A DNA stretch of 50,977 bases from an uncultured Bilophila sp. (GCA_902373525.1 CABKMN010000013.1:1-50977), one strand, 5' to 3'; numbered from the stretch's first letter, positions 16,859 to 24,650 are shown. Numbers and translations: made by a program. Notes: generated by a model from the sequence alone, not told the origin.

Positions 16859-17466
16859 GCTTCCTCCGAAACGAGGCCGGGAGAGACGAGCACGCCCGTC
16901 TGCCTGCCGTCGGCGGCGTCCTCCTCTCCCTCCAGCCGGGCTATGCTTTCCGAAACTCGGCGAATCTGATCCTGAACGGCGGTCAAGGCGTTCTCCAGAC
17001 GTTCGATGTACCGCGCGTGGCTCTCGCTCAGGCTCGTCGTCGCATCGTTGCCGTCCGCCTTCTTCGTTTGCTGCGCCCCGGTGAGCAGCGTAGCGGGATG
17101 GAGGATTTCTTTCCCCTGGCCGTTCATCTTGCCGGTGGGCGTCCCCGCAAGCCCCTCGGCGTCCATAGTCTTCTTGATCCGGCGCAGGATACGCAGCTCG
17201 CGCATCCGCAGGGTCTTGAGGGTTTCCCTGAGCGTCGTCAAAGGATTGGTGTCGAGGCTGTCACGGTAGGCGAGCTCCTCCGGCGTCATGGTCGAGGCGA
17301 GGATCGTCTCGTACTGCCCGGTCTTGAGGGCATTCTTCGAGCCCTTGGGCGCTCCGCCCTTCCGGCGGGAAGCCCCGCCATGCATGTAGCAGACCGTTTG
17401 CCCATGCATGGCGGCACGGCGGCACCGCTCGCCGGTCCGTTTACTCTTCGCCGTACACTGGCCCAT
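16834..17466 (-). CDS. terS: Terminase small subunit-like protein
   Basis: The 210-aa protein opens with a Cys/His zinc-like module, CTAKSKRTGERCRRAAMHG and CYMHGG, the HGG motif often found at the N-terminus of small terminase-like proteins. The rest is helical and coiled-coil (about 85-110 and 145-190). Immediate position before terL supports DNA recognition for packaging. Confidence 0.75.
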   Translation of the reverse strand: MGQCTAKSKRTGERCRRAAMHGQTVCYMHGGASRRKGGAPKGSKNALKTGQYETILASTMTPEELAYRDSLDTNPLTTLRETLKTLRMRELRILRRIKKTMDAEGLAGTPTGKMNGQGKEILHPATLLTGAQQTKKADGNDATTSLSESHARYIERLENALTAVQDQIRRVSESIARLEGEEDAADGRQTGVLVSPGLVSEEAWTAAASR

Positions 17467-17514
17467 CGCACATGCACACCATCATGAGGGTTATTCCCGA
17501 TTCCGCAGCGGGCT

Positions 17515-18210
17515 TCATGCGTCGCTCTCAATGCCGAAGCGGCGGGAAAGAATGTCCCCATTCACGAACTGCTCGCAGACGGGTACGCCCATCGCCATGA
17601 GAAAACGGTCCTTGGCCTTCTGGTTCTGAAAAACGACCGTGAAATAAAAATCCGCGCTCTGCGCTTCCCGCATGTCCTTCATGCTGTCGGCCCGGTGTTC
17701 GCGGACCTCGCGGATTTGCTCCTTGGTGGCCGCGACATCCTCGGTGTCCTGAAACAGTGCGGAAAAACGGGGATCGCCGTCGAACATCATGACCGCCGTG
17801 GCCTCGGTAAATCCCAACTCCTCGGCGGTGAACCCGCCCGACTGCATCAGGCTGCCGAGCAGGCCGACATCCCAATCCCCCTGCGCGTCGGGATTGTTCA
17901 GAAACACGTTGGCCTGTTTTTCCTCCCGGTCCGTCAGGTCCACTACGGTCACTCGGAGCTGATAATCCCCGACATCAGGATACTTCTCGTTGTAGTCGAG
18001 CGCCTTGAGCCGCTGATGCCCCGAAACGATGTTTCCGGTGCGCCCGTTCCAAATGATGGTTCCGAACAGGCCGTGCTTTTTGATGAAGGCGCGGAGACGC
18101 CTTTCCGCCCCTTCCCCAATGACGCGAGGATTGTAGGGGGCTTCCTTGATCTGGGAACGCAGGATGTACCGTTCCTCGCCCTTCTGGAATTTGGTCGCGG
18201 CGACGCTCAT
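17515..18210 (-). CDS. ParB-like nuclease domain protein
   Basis: The 231-aa protein starts MSVAATKFQKGEERYILRSQ at ATG 18210. It contains the ParB/Srx core: PYNPRVIGEGAERRL, then IIWNGRTGNIVSGHQRLKAL, with the GHQR-type motif. It overlaps the upstream PAPS-reductase-like gene by 4 bp. This ParB-like and PAPS-reductase-like pair recurs next to terminase genes in phages, where a role in DNA modification has been suggested but not settled. Confidence 0.8.
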   Translation of the reverse strand: MSVAATKFQKGEERYILRSQIKEAPYNPRVIGEGAERRLRAFIKKHGLFGTIIWNGRTGNIVSGHQRLKALDYNEKYPDVGDYQLRVTVVDLTDREEKQANVFLNNPDAQGDWDVGLLGSLMQSGGFTAEELGFTEATAVMMFDGDPRFSALFQDTEDVAATKEQIREVREHRADSMKDMREAQSADFYFTVVFQNQKAKDRFLMAMGVPVCEQFVNGDILSRRFGIESDA

Positions 18211-18893
18211 GTCGTACCCTCCTGTTTTTTTGCAAACGTATACTGCGCCAGACTGACGCCCGCGAGCGGAAACCATGACTCGATGCGGGCGTAATCCTCC
18301 GGGTAGGCCCGCCGGATCGCGGCGAGATCGCTTCCCATCAGTGACCGAAAGGAAAAGCCGAGGTGCTGCGTTTCCGGAGCGACCTTCAGCCTGTGATGCC
18401 GGATGTAGGCGTACACGTCCGCCTTGCCCCAGTGCGCGAGGGGGAAAAACCGTCCCCTCTTGGAATTGATCACGCCGCCGTCCCCCTTGATCATAGCCCG
18501 GCGCACGATGGAGTCCGCAATACGTTCCCCCGCGGCGATCCACCAGATGCCGGATTTCGACCGGGCGTAGGTGTACACGTCGAGAAAAGAGATAATCGGC
18601 ACGTCGAAATCATATTCCCGGAACGTGCCGTACCGGAGCCATTCCGCGAGCATGGGATGCGGTACAATCATGACGGGAACCCCGTAACGGCGTTCAACCC
18701 AGTCCAGACAGGCCTTCTGGAAGGAAAGAACCGGCCCTAGCCGCATGAACACGGGTTGAACGCGACCGAAGTACCGTGCGCACAGATCAAGCGTCACGAC
18801 CGAGTCCTTGCCCCCGGAATAGAAGACAAGGACCCGGTCCGTGATGTTTGCGGCGGCCTTGATGCCGTCAAAAAGGAGGGTCGTGGCCGCCAT
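18207..18893 (-). CDS. PAPS reductase-family (adenine nucleotide alpha hydrolase) protein
   Basis: The 228-aa protein has the PP-loop SGGKDS (about residue 26-31) in VLVFYSGGKDSVVTL, followed by SFLDVYTYARSKSGIWWIA. This fold includes PAPS reductases, tRNA thiolases and DndC-type enzymes. No paired Fe-S cysteine set is clear. Coupled with the ParB-like gene, it is more likely to modify nucleic acid or act in DNA metabolism than to assimilate sulfate. ATG 18893 lies 5 bp after the upstream small gene's stop. Confidence 0.8.
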   Translation of the reverse strand: MAATTLLFDGIKAAANITDRVLVFYSGGKDSVVTLDLCARYFGRVQPVFMRLGPVLSFQKACLDWVERRYGVPVMIVPHPMLAEWLRYGTFREYDFDVPIISFLDVYTYARSKSGIWWIAAGERIADSIVRRAMIKGDGGVINSKRGRFFPLAHWGKADVYAYIRHHRLKVAPETQHLGFSFRSLMGSDLAAIRRAYPEDYARIESWFPLAGVSLAQYTFAKKQEGTT

Positions 18894-18898
18894 CGGGA

Positions 18899-19057
18899 TT
18901 AACCGCCCTTGCCGCCCATGCTCTTGCGGCGGAGCATGTTCTTGCCGCGAGAACCGAGGTCGGCATACGAACGGCGCCCGTCGGTGGTTCCGCCGATGGT
19001 GTAGTGCCGGCGACCCACGGTGCCTACGGCCTGCCCCGCAGTTTGCGTCTTGGCCAT
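18899..19057 (-). CDS. 52-aa basic phage protein
   Basis: The frame starts MAKTQTAGQAVGTVGRRHY at ATG 19057 with CGGAG 7 nt upstream and stops at TAA 18901. It is Gly/Arg/Lys-rich and ends SMGGKGG. It is tightly packed between the lysis-side genes and the PAPS-reductase-like gene and has a good ribosome site, so it is probably real. No family recognised. Confidence 0.6.
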   Translation of the reverse strand: MAKTQTAGQAVGTVGRRHYTIGGTTDGRRSYADLGSRGKNMLRRKSMGGKGG

Positions 19058-19113
19058 GGTGTTTCTCCGTTTTCAAGGTGAATGTTCATTGCCCCTGCCG
19101 AAATGCGTGTCTC

Positions 19114-19392
19114 TCACCGCCCGCCGCCGAGCGCCTTGATGTCGGCCTTCATGGAAGCGATGTCCTTGTCGTGGCTTTCCAGCTTGTTCCAGATGCGGTG
19201 ATGGGACTCGGCGTTGTCGTTCTTGTTGGCGTACTGCGCGTTGCAGTCCAGCTTCTGAATGATGAGCGCCTTCACGTCCCTGGACAACCCGGCTGCCCAC
19301 CAGCCAAACCCTGCGCCGATGACGCCGATCAGGGCGGCCAGCACCTTGAGCAACAGAGTTATGAAATCGATCTGGTGTTCGATCCCGGTCAT
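19114..19392 (-). CDS. Small membrane protein with coiled coil (lysis/holin-accessory like)
   Basis: The 92-aa protein starts MTGIEHQIDFITLLLKVLAA at ATG 19392. One transmembrane helix (about 10-33, LLLKVLAALIGVIGAGFGWWAAG) is followed by a charged helical tail with regularly spaced hydrophobics. Such DUF2730-like proteins sit in phage lysis or head modules. Its start overlaps the end of the o-spanin-like frame. Confidence 0.55.
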   Translation of the reverse strand: MTGIEHQIDFITLLLKVLAALIGVIGAGFGWWAAGLSRDVKALIIQKLDCNAQYANKNDNAESHHRIWNKLESHDKDIASMKADIKALGGGR

Positions 19393-19703
19393 CGCATGCC
19401 CTCCTCGGCGTTCCTGATCCACAGTAACAGATTCCCGGCCTCGCCCGCGGGCAGGTGGACCCACTCGCCGGACTCGGTGAACGTCTCGCCCCGGTAGGTG
19501 TAGGACCACTCACCCGTCACGACGGCCCCCGGCGTCAGCGGGGCCGGACTTGTCGCGGCGGTCGGCTCCGCCCATCGAGCGCACCCACTCGCCGCCAGCG
19601 TCAGCGCGAACAGCAGCGCGGGAAGCGGTTTTGCGTTCCGCGTCTTTTCTTTCCCGCCACCAGCGGAACAGCGAGAGGAGAAGGGAGAGAAGTTCGAGGA
19701 CAC
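19389..19703 (-). CDS. Rz1-like outer-membrane spanin (lipoprotein)
   Basis: The frame holds a signal peptide with lipobox (PALLFALTLAASGC), then a short periplasmic part ending ESGEWVHLPAGEAGNLLLW. It overlaps the i-spanin-like frame in another phase, the classic nested Rz/Rz1 layout. The start is uncertain: GTG 19703 is used, but no clear ribosome site lies near the signal peptide, so a rare start closer to it is possible. Confidence 0.5.
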   Translation of the reverse strand: MSSNFSPFSSRCSAGGGKEKTRNAKPLPALLFALTLAASGCARWAEPTAATSPAPLTPGAVVTGEWSYTYRGETFTESGEWVHLPAGEAGNLLLWIRNAEEGMR

Positions 19704-19710
19704 GGGACAC
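19510..19710 (-). CDS. Rz-like inner-membrane spanin, putative
   Basis: The 66-aa frame starts at GTG 19710, 3 bp after the holin-like gene stop. It has an N-terminal hydrophobic segment (VLELLSLLLSLFRWW) followed by a charged Arg/Asp-rich tail, as expected of a short i-spanin. It overlaps the lipoprotein frame. The call rests on layout and topology rather than family similarity. Confidence 0.45.
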   Translation of the reverse strand: MSRVLELLSLLLSLFRWWRERKDAERKTASRAAVRADAGGEWVRSMGGADRRDKSGPADAGGRRDG

Positions 19711-19713
19711 CGC

Positions 19714-19956
19714 TCAGACCTTTTTGCCGGAACCGGCGAAGCGGGCGGCATCGTCGGCGTTCAGGGCTTTGCCGCCGTTCTGGCCGAGCGTGTTGATCAC
19801 GGCATAGAAAAAGCGATGAAAGAACCCGGCATCCTCTCCCGGCGCGCTCATGAACCGGGCGATGAACGCGCAAACCCCGCACAGAGCCGCAAACAGGAGC
19901 GCCACCGTACCGGCGGGCCACCCCAGAAAGGCGTCAATCTGATCAAGAACATCCAT
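19714..19956 (-). CDS. Holin-like membrane protein
   Basis: The 80-aa protein has one clear membrane helix (about 13-36, PAGTVALLFAALCGVCAFIARFM region), an amphipathic FFHRFFYAVINTL segment and a charged C-terminus (GSGKKV). Its start overlaps the endolysin stop by 1 bp. Size, topology and position between endolysin and spanins indicate a holin, which would release the endolysin. Confidence 0.65.
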   Translation of the reverse strand: MDVLDQIDAFLGWPAGTVALLFAALCGVCAFIARFMSAPGEDAGFFHRFFYAVINTLGQNGGKALNADDAARFAGSGKKV

Positions 19957-20342
19957 CAGTACTTGCCTCCATGCTGGTAAAAGGCCACGTCGCGGGGCTT
20001 GTCGGGATCATTGTCCACATGAATCCACGTCGGAGCCAGCTCGATGCGCCGGAACCCGACTTCAAGCAACGCTTGAAGAATGACGAAACGGGAATGCGAA
20101 TCCACGCAGCGGATGTCCACGGCATAGCCGCGAGTGTGCGCGGAGGTGGACACGCCGCCGACGGCCTTGTTGTGCTTCGGGCAGCGGTAGGCGGACGTCA
20201 GCGAAAACGGGATGCCCGCCAGATCGCGGGCCTCGTCAAGCATCTGGAGTAGGTCGGCGTCCATCTTCTCCATGCCCGCGCCGCATCCGCACTTGCAGCG
20301 GAATTCGACCGGGGAGAAATGACGCAAGGGAAGAACAGCCAT
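19956..20342 (-). CDS. Endolysin, M15-family peptidase (DD/LD-carboxypeptidase fold)
   Basis: The 128-aa protein starts at ATG 20342 with FSPVEFRCKCGCG, then SLTSAYRCPKHNKAVGGVS, SAHTRGYAVDIRC and the final THVDNDPDKPRD-like region (WIHVDNDP). The zinc ligands SxHxxGxAxD and the late His of peptidase M15 are present. It cleaves peptidoglycan peptides at lysis. Confidence 0.9.
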   Translation of the reverse strand: MAVLPLRHFSPVEFRCKCGCGAGMEKMDADLLQMLDEARDLAGIPFSLTSAYRCPKHNKAVGGVSTSAHTRGYAVDIRCVDSHSRFVILQALLEVGFRRIELAPTWIHVDNDPDKPRDVAFYQHGGKY

Positions 20343-20393
20343 GCTAAAGCTCCTGATTTTGGCAGGAGCATAGCATTTCAAGGGGATGGGTAC

Positions 20394-20630
20394 TCAAGGG
20401 GTTGTTGGAAGTTTTTTGCCTCGCGAGGCTTTTTTCCAGTAGCCGTGCCCGCCGTCCGCAGGCTCGATCCAGACGTCGGTATATTGGCAATTTTGACACC
20501 CACAGAATCGAGTACTCATGTGCCCGAAGATATGCGAACCGTAACTCCGCATTTCGTCCCGTCCGCACACCGGGCACCTCGGGCATCTCCGGGGACGCCC
20601 AGGCCTGTTTTCACTATCGAATGCGCTCAT
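20394..20630 (-). CDS. Ogr/Delta-like zinc-finger protein
   Basis: The 78-aa protein starts MSAFDSENRPGRPRRCPRC at ATG 20630 with GGAGG upstream. The pattern CPVCG...STRFCGCQNCQYTD resembles the Ogr/Delta family, which activates phage late promoters, or a generic zinc ribbon. It lies at the start of the lysis/late side and overlaps the VRR-NUC gene end, consistent with a late-gene regulator. Function is inferred. Confidence 0.6.
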   Translation of the reverse strand: MSAFDSENRPGRPRRCPRCPVCGRDEMRSYGSHIFGHMSTRFCGCQNCQYTDVWIEPADGGHGYWKKASRGKKLPTTP

Positions 20631-21070
20631 GTGTTCCTCCCTTGGGATATGGCCCCGGTCAGATAGTTCTCGATGACCTCCCGCGCCTCCCACCATCCCT
20701 TGCAGACCTCGACGCGGTACCCGGCCTGACGGAGCCTTGCGATGATGTCCTTCTGGGAGCTTTCCAGACTGCCGCCCTTCTGCCGCTTCATCTCGATGTA
20801 CAGGCCGTGGAATCCCTGCCGGGGCAAAGCAAGGAACACGTCGGGGACACCCGCCACCACGCCCTCGGCCTTCAACCGCGCCCCGGTGATCTTGTCCCGG
20901 CGCCCGCCGTTGGGGATGTGGTACATGACGAGGTGCGGGGCGTGCCGGGAATAGACACGCCACCACTTGAACAGGGTTTTCTGCTCCTGCGATTCTTCAG
21001 GGCAGACAGGCGGTTTCTTCGCTCTCGCGCGCCGGACGGGGGCAGGTTCGTTGGAAACGCTCCATGTCAT
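20627..21070 (-). CDS. VRR-NUC domain nuclease
   Basis: The 147-aa protein begins at ATG 21070 with AGGAGG upstream. Core residues are YHIPNGGRRDKITGARLKAE, then GVPDVFLALP and GLYIEMKRQKGG, followed by QKDIIARLRQAGYRVEV. The PD...ExK nuclease motif is intact. Stand-alone VRR-NUC proteins act as phage structure-specific nucleases, possibly Holliday-junction resolution. Confidence 0.92.
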   Translation of the reverse strand: MTWSVSNEPAPVRRARAKKPPVCPEESQEQKTLFKWWRVYSRHAPHLVMYHIPNGGRRDKITGARLKAEGVVAGVPDVFLALPRQGFHGLYIEMKRQKGGSLESSQKDIIARLRQAGYRVEVCKGWWEAREVIENYLTGAISQGRNT

Positions 21071-21080
21071 AGCCGTCCTC

Positions 21081-22127
21081 CTACAGCGCCCGTTGCAGGA
21101 CGCGCCCAAAATTCGCCGGAATGGGCAGCGGCTTCCGGCGGTCAAACTGTCCGGGGATATTGTCCGGGGTTGCGCCGCGCTGCCACCGCGCCATGAGGGA
21201 AAGCCCGGTCTTCCACCCCTGTTCGCGCTGCTCCGGCGTCGGCATGTCCATGACGGGATCGCCAAGCAGGGGGCCGCGGGCCGCAGTCGGCACAAGCGGG
21301 GGCGGTGCGTCCGCCTCGTCCTCCCATCGTCGCCCGGACAGCCAACCCGTCAGCATCTTCGGCGTCTTGCCCCGCGCCATAAGGTCGGGCCTGCGTGCCG
21401 CTTCCCGCTCCGCCGCCCGGCATATGGCGGCCACCAAGGACTCGGACAGCCCCTCAATGTCGATGAAGACGTCCGCGGCCTCGGCCTTGTTGCGCTTGTA
21501 GCCGAAGGCGTCCCATACGCGGTTGAACCACGCCAGCCGCTGGCCCGTGAGTACACGCTTGGTCGCAGTTCGGTATGTCCGCCCGGACGACGGGGAGGGT
21601 TCGGGAGCAACCACGACCTGCTCGGGGGCGGTATGAGGCGCCGTCTTCTCCTGCTTTTCCTTCCCGGCAGGCGAAGCGCCTTCCTCCGCTGCATCGGCGG
21701 ATGCAGAAGGGATTTCTTTTCTTGCTTTCTTCCCTTCTTCTATCGTGTGCGGAACCTGTGCGCCGCTTGTGCGCCCGTTGTGCGGCTGCTGTGCGACCTC
21801 TTCCGTAGCATACTGGTATAACTGCCAATTCACGACGGTGATCAGCGTGCATACTTTTCCGAAAGTCTGGCGCGAGATGAAGCCGTCGTCTTCGAGCGTC
21901 GCCAGCATCCGCATGACCTGATACCGCGAGAGGTCAAGCTCATTCGCCAGCGAAGCCCCGGAACAGGCAAGCTGGCCCGGCAGGATTTCCTGCCCGTGAA
22001 AGTATCCTTGCTTCCAGTTCGCCTTCTGGAGAAGTGTGATCATCAGCCCACGATACAGCGCGCCCCGGCTCCACGACTTCGAGTCCTCAATCTTGCGCCA
22101 GACCTTGAAATAGCCGCCCATACTCAC
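21081..22127 (-). CDS. Phage replication initiator-like protein
   Basis: The 348-aa protein (GTG 22127; ATG 22121 also possible) starts GGYFKVWRKIEDSKSWSRG, a motif common in phage replication proteins. It has a winged-helix region (SLANELDLSRYQVMRMLATLEDDGFI), a low-complexity Glu/Lys/Ala linker and a C-terminal DnaD/primosome-like region (TGQRLAWFNRVWDAF). It likely loads the host replicative helicase at a phage origin. Translationally coupled to the upstream gene. Confidence 0.65.
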   Translation of the reverse strand: MSMGGYFKVWRKIEDSKSWSRGALYRGLMITLLQKANWKQGYFHGQEILPGQLACSGASLANELDLSRYQVMRMLATLEDDGFISRQTFGKVCTLITVVNWQLYQYATEEVAQQPHNGRTSGAQVPHTIEEGKKARKEIPSASADAAEEGASPAGKEKQEKTAPHTAPEQVVVAPEPSPSSGRTYRTATKRVLTGQRLAWFNRVWDAFGYKRNKAEAADVFIDIEGLSESLVAAICRAAEREAARRPDLMARGKTPKMLTGWLSGRRWEDEADAPPPLVPTAARGPLLGDPVMDMPTPEQREQGWKTGLSLMARWQRGATPDNIPGQFDRRKPLPIPANFGRVLQRAL

Positions 22128-22441
22128 ACCTTTCCCTTGACGGCAGGCCCGGTTGCGGGCATACTGTTTTCAACGTTTTGATGAACAACTCGCATGTTTT
22201 CATCCTCCTTGGCCCGGTGTTTCCCCACCGGGCCTTTTTCGTGTTCGCGTGCCGAACCTTCAAGCGGCACTTCAAGTCTGTCCCGGCACTTCGCGCAGGC
22301 CGTCCGGTACAGCCAATGGCATCCCCGCTTCGGGCAGGGCCGCAGGTGCGGATACCGTGCGGCGGCCTCCCTGAGTCCTTCCGGCGTGGTGAACCCGGCA
22401 GCATCGGGCGACGGGATACGACGACGGCAACGGACGATCAT
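22124..22441 (-). CDS. Small cysteine-containing phage protein
   Basis: The 105-aa protein (ATG 22441) contains CPKRGCHWLYRTACAKC, a possible zinc site, and a charged C-terminal half. It overlaps the antirepressor gene stop by 4 bp and the replication gene start. Too diverged to name; a DNA-binding accessory role in replication is possible. Confidence 0.55.
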   Translation of the reverse strand: MIVRCRRRIPSPDAAGFTTPEGLREAAARYPHLRPCPKRGCHWLYRTACAKCRDRLEVPLEGSAREHEKGPVGKHRAKEDENMRVVHQNVENSMPATGPAVKGKV

Positions 22442-23229
22442 GACTCCACCAGCTTCTTGAACAGGTTGATGAAGTAAATCTGCCCCTTGCCCGTGATCTT
22501 CGGCGTACGGGTGATGTGGCTTTCCCCGCTGCTTCCGATGCGGGCGCCCTCCTTGATCTCCATCCAGCCGTTGTCGATGCAGCGTTGCGTGGGCATGTTC
22601 GTCTGCGATCCGCTCTTGTGCAGGTAGCCCCTGCTCCGAAGCCACTCGAAAAAGCGGTTCTGCCCGATGTCGTAGCCCGTGGCCTGCTTGATGAGCTTCG
22701 CCATTTCCCCCACGAGGATGCTCGTCCTGGCGACCTCGATGGACTCGGCAAAGACCACCTTGGGCCTCACCTCCTCCATCCTCAGCTCCAGCGCGAGACG
22801 CTTCCGCTCTTCAAGAAGCCGTTGCTCCTCCTTGTCCGCCCACGCCCGCGCCGCTTCCGCCGGATTCCTGAAGTTCGGAAGCGCCGGGACGCCGTAGCCG
22901 CCCGTCCTGCGAATGGACGGGATGACCTCCTCACAAATCCAATCCTGAAACTCCACCGCGCTGGGCAGGTTCGACCGCATGACGAGGCGGTACACGTCCG
23001 ATTCGGGGATGATGTTGATGTACACCGGAGGCGTATTAACCGTAGGTCGCGGATTGCTAGGTTGGGTGATTTTATTAACTTTTTTACAGTGGTCGCGGGT
23101 AGCCTCCTGAGGATTTCCATACCCCAGCGCCTTCGCCACGTCGCTCGCCACGAACCACGGCTCGCCTTCGTGTTCGACCACGCGCACGGAACCGAACTCT
23201 TTCTTCGTAAAAATCTGCAACCCGTTCAT
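22438..23229 (-). CDS. Antirepressor (BRO-N plus KilAC domains)
   Basis: The 263-aa protein has a BRO-N domain (about 1-105: GEPWFVASDVAKALGYGNP, SDVYRLVMRSNLPSAVEFQD, ICEEVIPSIRRTGGY) and a C-terminal KilAC/Ant domain (FFEWLRSRGYL). Such proteins inactivate phage repressors or alter the lysis-lysogeny decision. It follows the RHH and HTH genes of the leftward switch operon. Confidence 0.92.
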   Translation of the reverse strand: MNGLQIFTKKEFGSVRVVEHEGEPWFVASDVAKALGYGNPQEATRDHCKKVNKITQPSNPRPTVNTPPVYINIIPESDVYRLVMRSNLPSAVEFQDWICEEVIPSIRRTGGYGVPALPNFRNPAEAARAWADKEEQRLLEERKRLALELRMEEVRPKVVFAESIEVARTSILVGEMAKLIKQATGYDIGQNRFFEWLRSRGYLHKSGSQTNMPTQRCIDNGWMEIKEGARIGSSGESHITRTPKITGKGQIYFINLFKKLVES

Positions 23230-23256
23230 GCGTCTGACCTTTGTAATACATAAAAG

Positions 23257-23463
23257 TTACTGATTTTCTTTCGTTCCCGGCACATACTCAAGCTCAAGGG
23301 ACCGCAGCTCCGGGCAAGAGAGCATCTGGGCAATCCCGAGCTTCGCAGCTTTCCTGAGGCAATCAGAGACGCCCATGTCCATGATGTCGGCGGCATCCCG
23401 AAACTGCTGCGACTCATCCTCCGAAACCCGGAACTGAAGCTGTTTTTCACGCTTGGGAGGCAT
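23257..23463 (-). CDS. Ribbon-helix-helix-like small DNA-binding protein
   Basis: The 68-aa protein has KQLQFRVSEDESQQFRDAAD followed by MGVSDCLRKAAKLG, the strand-helix-helix layout of Arc/CopG proteins. It overlaps the HTH gene by 17 bp and precedes the antirepressor. A regulatory role in the phage switch is inferred; an anti-CRISPR role cannot be excluded but nothing supports it directly. Confidence 0.6.
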   Translation of the reverse strand: MPPKREKQLQFRVSEDESQQFRDAADIMDMGVSDCLRKAAKLGIAQMLSCPELRSLELEYVPGTKENQ

Positions 23464-23686
23464 TGCTGTTCACCTCTTCGGTGGCGGATGTGTTGGGAAA
23501 GGCTGACGGGCGCTTCTCCCCGTAAATGAAGGGCAACAGGGCGTCGATCACAGATTTCTTTCTTTTTTCATTCAACAGATTTGACAATGAAACTGGATGG
23601 ATATTCGCTTCCTTTGCCAAGCGTTCTTGTGTCCATCCGCTTTCCTTCAGCACCGTTCGGATGTCATTTGTGATATTCATAAACAT
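23447..23686 (-). CDS. Cro/CI-type HTH regulator of the prophage switch
   Basis: The 79-aa protein has a compact XRE-like helix-turn-helix (GWTQERLAKEANIHPVSLSN). The start may be ATG 23686 or ATG 23680. Its promoter region contains the perfect palindrome TTTAGTAAATTTACTAAA (23689-23706) just upstream, so it probably regulates itself and the divergent gene at 23772. Confidence 0.8.
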   Translation of the reverse strand: MFMNITNDIRTVLKESGWTQERLAKEANIHPVSLSNLLNEKRKKSVIDALLPFIYGEKRPSAFPNTSATEEVNSNASQA

Positions 23687-23688
23687 TC

Positions 23689-23706
23689 TTTAGTAAATTT
23701 ACTAAA
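23689..23706. promoter_or_regulatory. Switch operator O1
   Basis: Perfect 18-bp palindrome TTTAGTAAATTTACTAAA between divergent regulator genes. Related copies lie at 24597-24614 and 24632-24650. Likely bound by the HTH protein at 23447-23686. Confidence 0.75.
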
Positions 23707-23771
23707 TAAAAGTCAAGAGGCTTATGCTATTTGCAAATGCCAAATCTTAAAAAATCTACTAATGAAAGGAC

Positions 23772-24170
23772 ATGGAAAAATCTATTCTCGTCAAAAAGAT
23801 CGAAGAGATGATCGGCCCCGGCAGGCAATTCGCGTCAACAAACGAACTCGCTCAATACTTGGGCCTTGGAAGTACGAAGCACACAAAATTCTATGACTTT
23901 TTGGAAGGGTCAAATACGGGATACAAGGCCGTCCTTGAATGGTTGGAGTCACTGCAAGTCCAGATTGTTTTCCCCAATCAGCACGTACTCGATCGCCCTC
24001 CCGTGAAAGTGCAAAATCAAGAAATAAACGAACTTAATAAACGCCTTGCCGAACTTGAAGCAGAAAACGCCCGCCTCAGATTACAAAATGCAGAGTTGAA
24101 AGGTGCAAACGATGCCCTGCGTAGCGTGCTCAACATCAATGAGCACGGCGAGAAAAGAGTCGCCTTCTAG
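23772..24170 (+). CDS. Putative prophage repressor-type protein with coiled coil
   Basis: The 132-aa protein has an N-terminal helical part with a possible HTH (STNELAQYLGLGSTKHTKFYDFL) and a C-terminal coiled coil (about 80-120, NELNKRLAELEAENARLRLQ). It is divergent from the HTH/antirepressor operon across operator O1. These features suggest a lysogeny regulator that dimerises through the coiled coil. AAAGGAC precedes ATG 23772. Confidence 0.55.
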   Translation: MEKSILVKKIEEMIGPGRQFASTNELAQYLGLGSTKHTKFYDFLEGSNTGYKAVLEWLESLQVQIVFPNQHVLDRPPVKVQNQEINELNKRLAELEAENARLRLQNAELKGANDALRSVLNINEHGEKRVAF

Positions 24171-24384
24171 AAGGCCCCCGTCTCCAGGAGGTAAGGCGAG
24201 AGCGACGGCCCTCCGGGTGCGTAATCATCTATGTTGAGTACCGATGAAAATCCCCGCCAAAGCGAAGGAAGAGGCTCCGTGTTTGAATACATGTATACCA
24301 GTAGGCTCGTATCAACCTAGAACTGTTCTGGTTTAGTGATCCCAGCATGGTGAGCCAGAAAATAAAAGTGCACGCCACAACGTA

Positions 24385-24501
24385 TTATGCCTGTATGAAC
24401 ATATTCCTTTCCGCTCCGCGGATACGCCGCCATACGAAAAACTCAAAATCCCAATACCCGTCCGCCTGACACTGTTCTTTCCATTTATCCGCCGATACCA
24501 C
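24385..24501 (-). CDS. 38-aa small protein with strong ribosome site
   Basis: The frame starts at GTG 24501 with GGAGGAACGAA directly upstream and ends at TAA 24385. The product has ADKWKEQCQADGYWDFEFF and is aromatic and charged. No family recognised. The stretch 24171-24384 to its left shows no supported gene (a 29-codon frame at 24231 lacks a ribosome site). Confidence 0.4.
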   Translation of the reverse strand: MVSADKWKEQCQADGYWDFEFFVWRRIRGAERNMFIQA

Positions 24502-24515
24502 TTCGTTCCTCCTCC

Positions 24516-24540
24516 GCCCCTCCCCGCGAGGGGCTTTTTT
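24516..24540 (+). terminator. Terminator of the 23772 transcript
   Basis: GCCCCT (24516-24521) pairs with AGGGGC (24529-24534) and is followed by six T. It would end rightward transcription from the repressor-type gene. Confidence 0.6.
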
Positions 24541-24596
24541 GTACCCGTTGCGGCACAACACACTGTGATGGTTAGAGTATTTTTTTAGCACATTTT

Positions 24597-24650
24597 TTTA
24601 GTAAATTCACTATATATTTTTCTTGTCTTTTCTTAGTAAATTTACTAAAA
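24597..24650. promoter_or_regulatory. Switch operators O2 and O3 / early promoter region
   Basis: Two further copies of the O1 palindrome: an imperfect one, TTTAGTAAATTCACTATA (24597-24614), and a near-perfect one, CTTAGTAAATTTACTAAAA (24632-24650). They are 35 bp apart in an AT-rich stretch that should hold the promoter for the cII-like gene. Confidence 0.7.

Noticed and set aside
23257..23463. Anti-CRISPR gene next to an Aca-like HTH
   Set aside because: A prophage in a I-F host makes this attractive, but the small protein fits a ribbon-helix-helix regulator and the gene order is a standard switch.
24231..24320. 29-codon + ORF between the repressor-type gene and its terminator
   Set aside because: No ribosome site and no conservation evidence.
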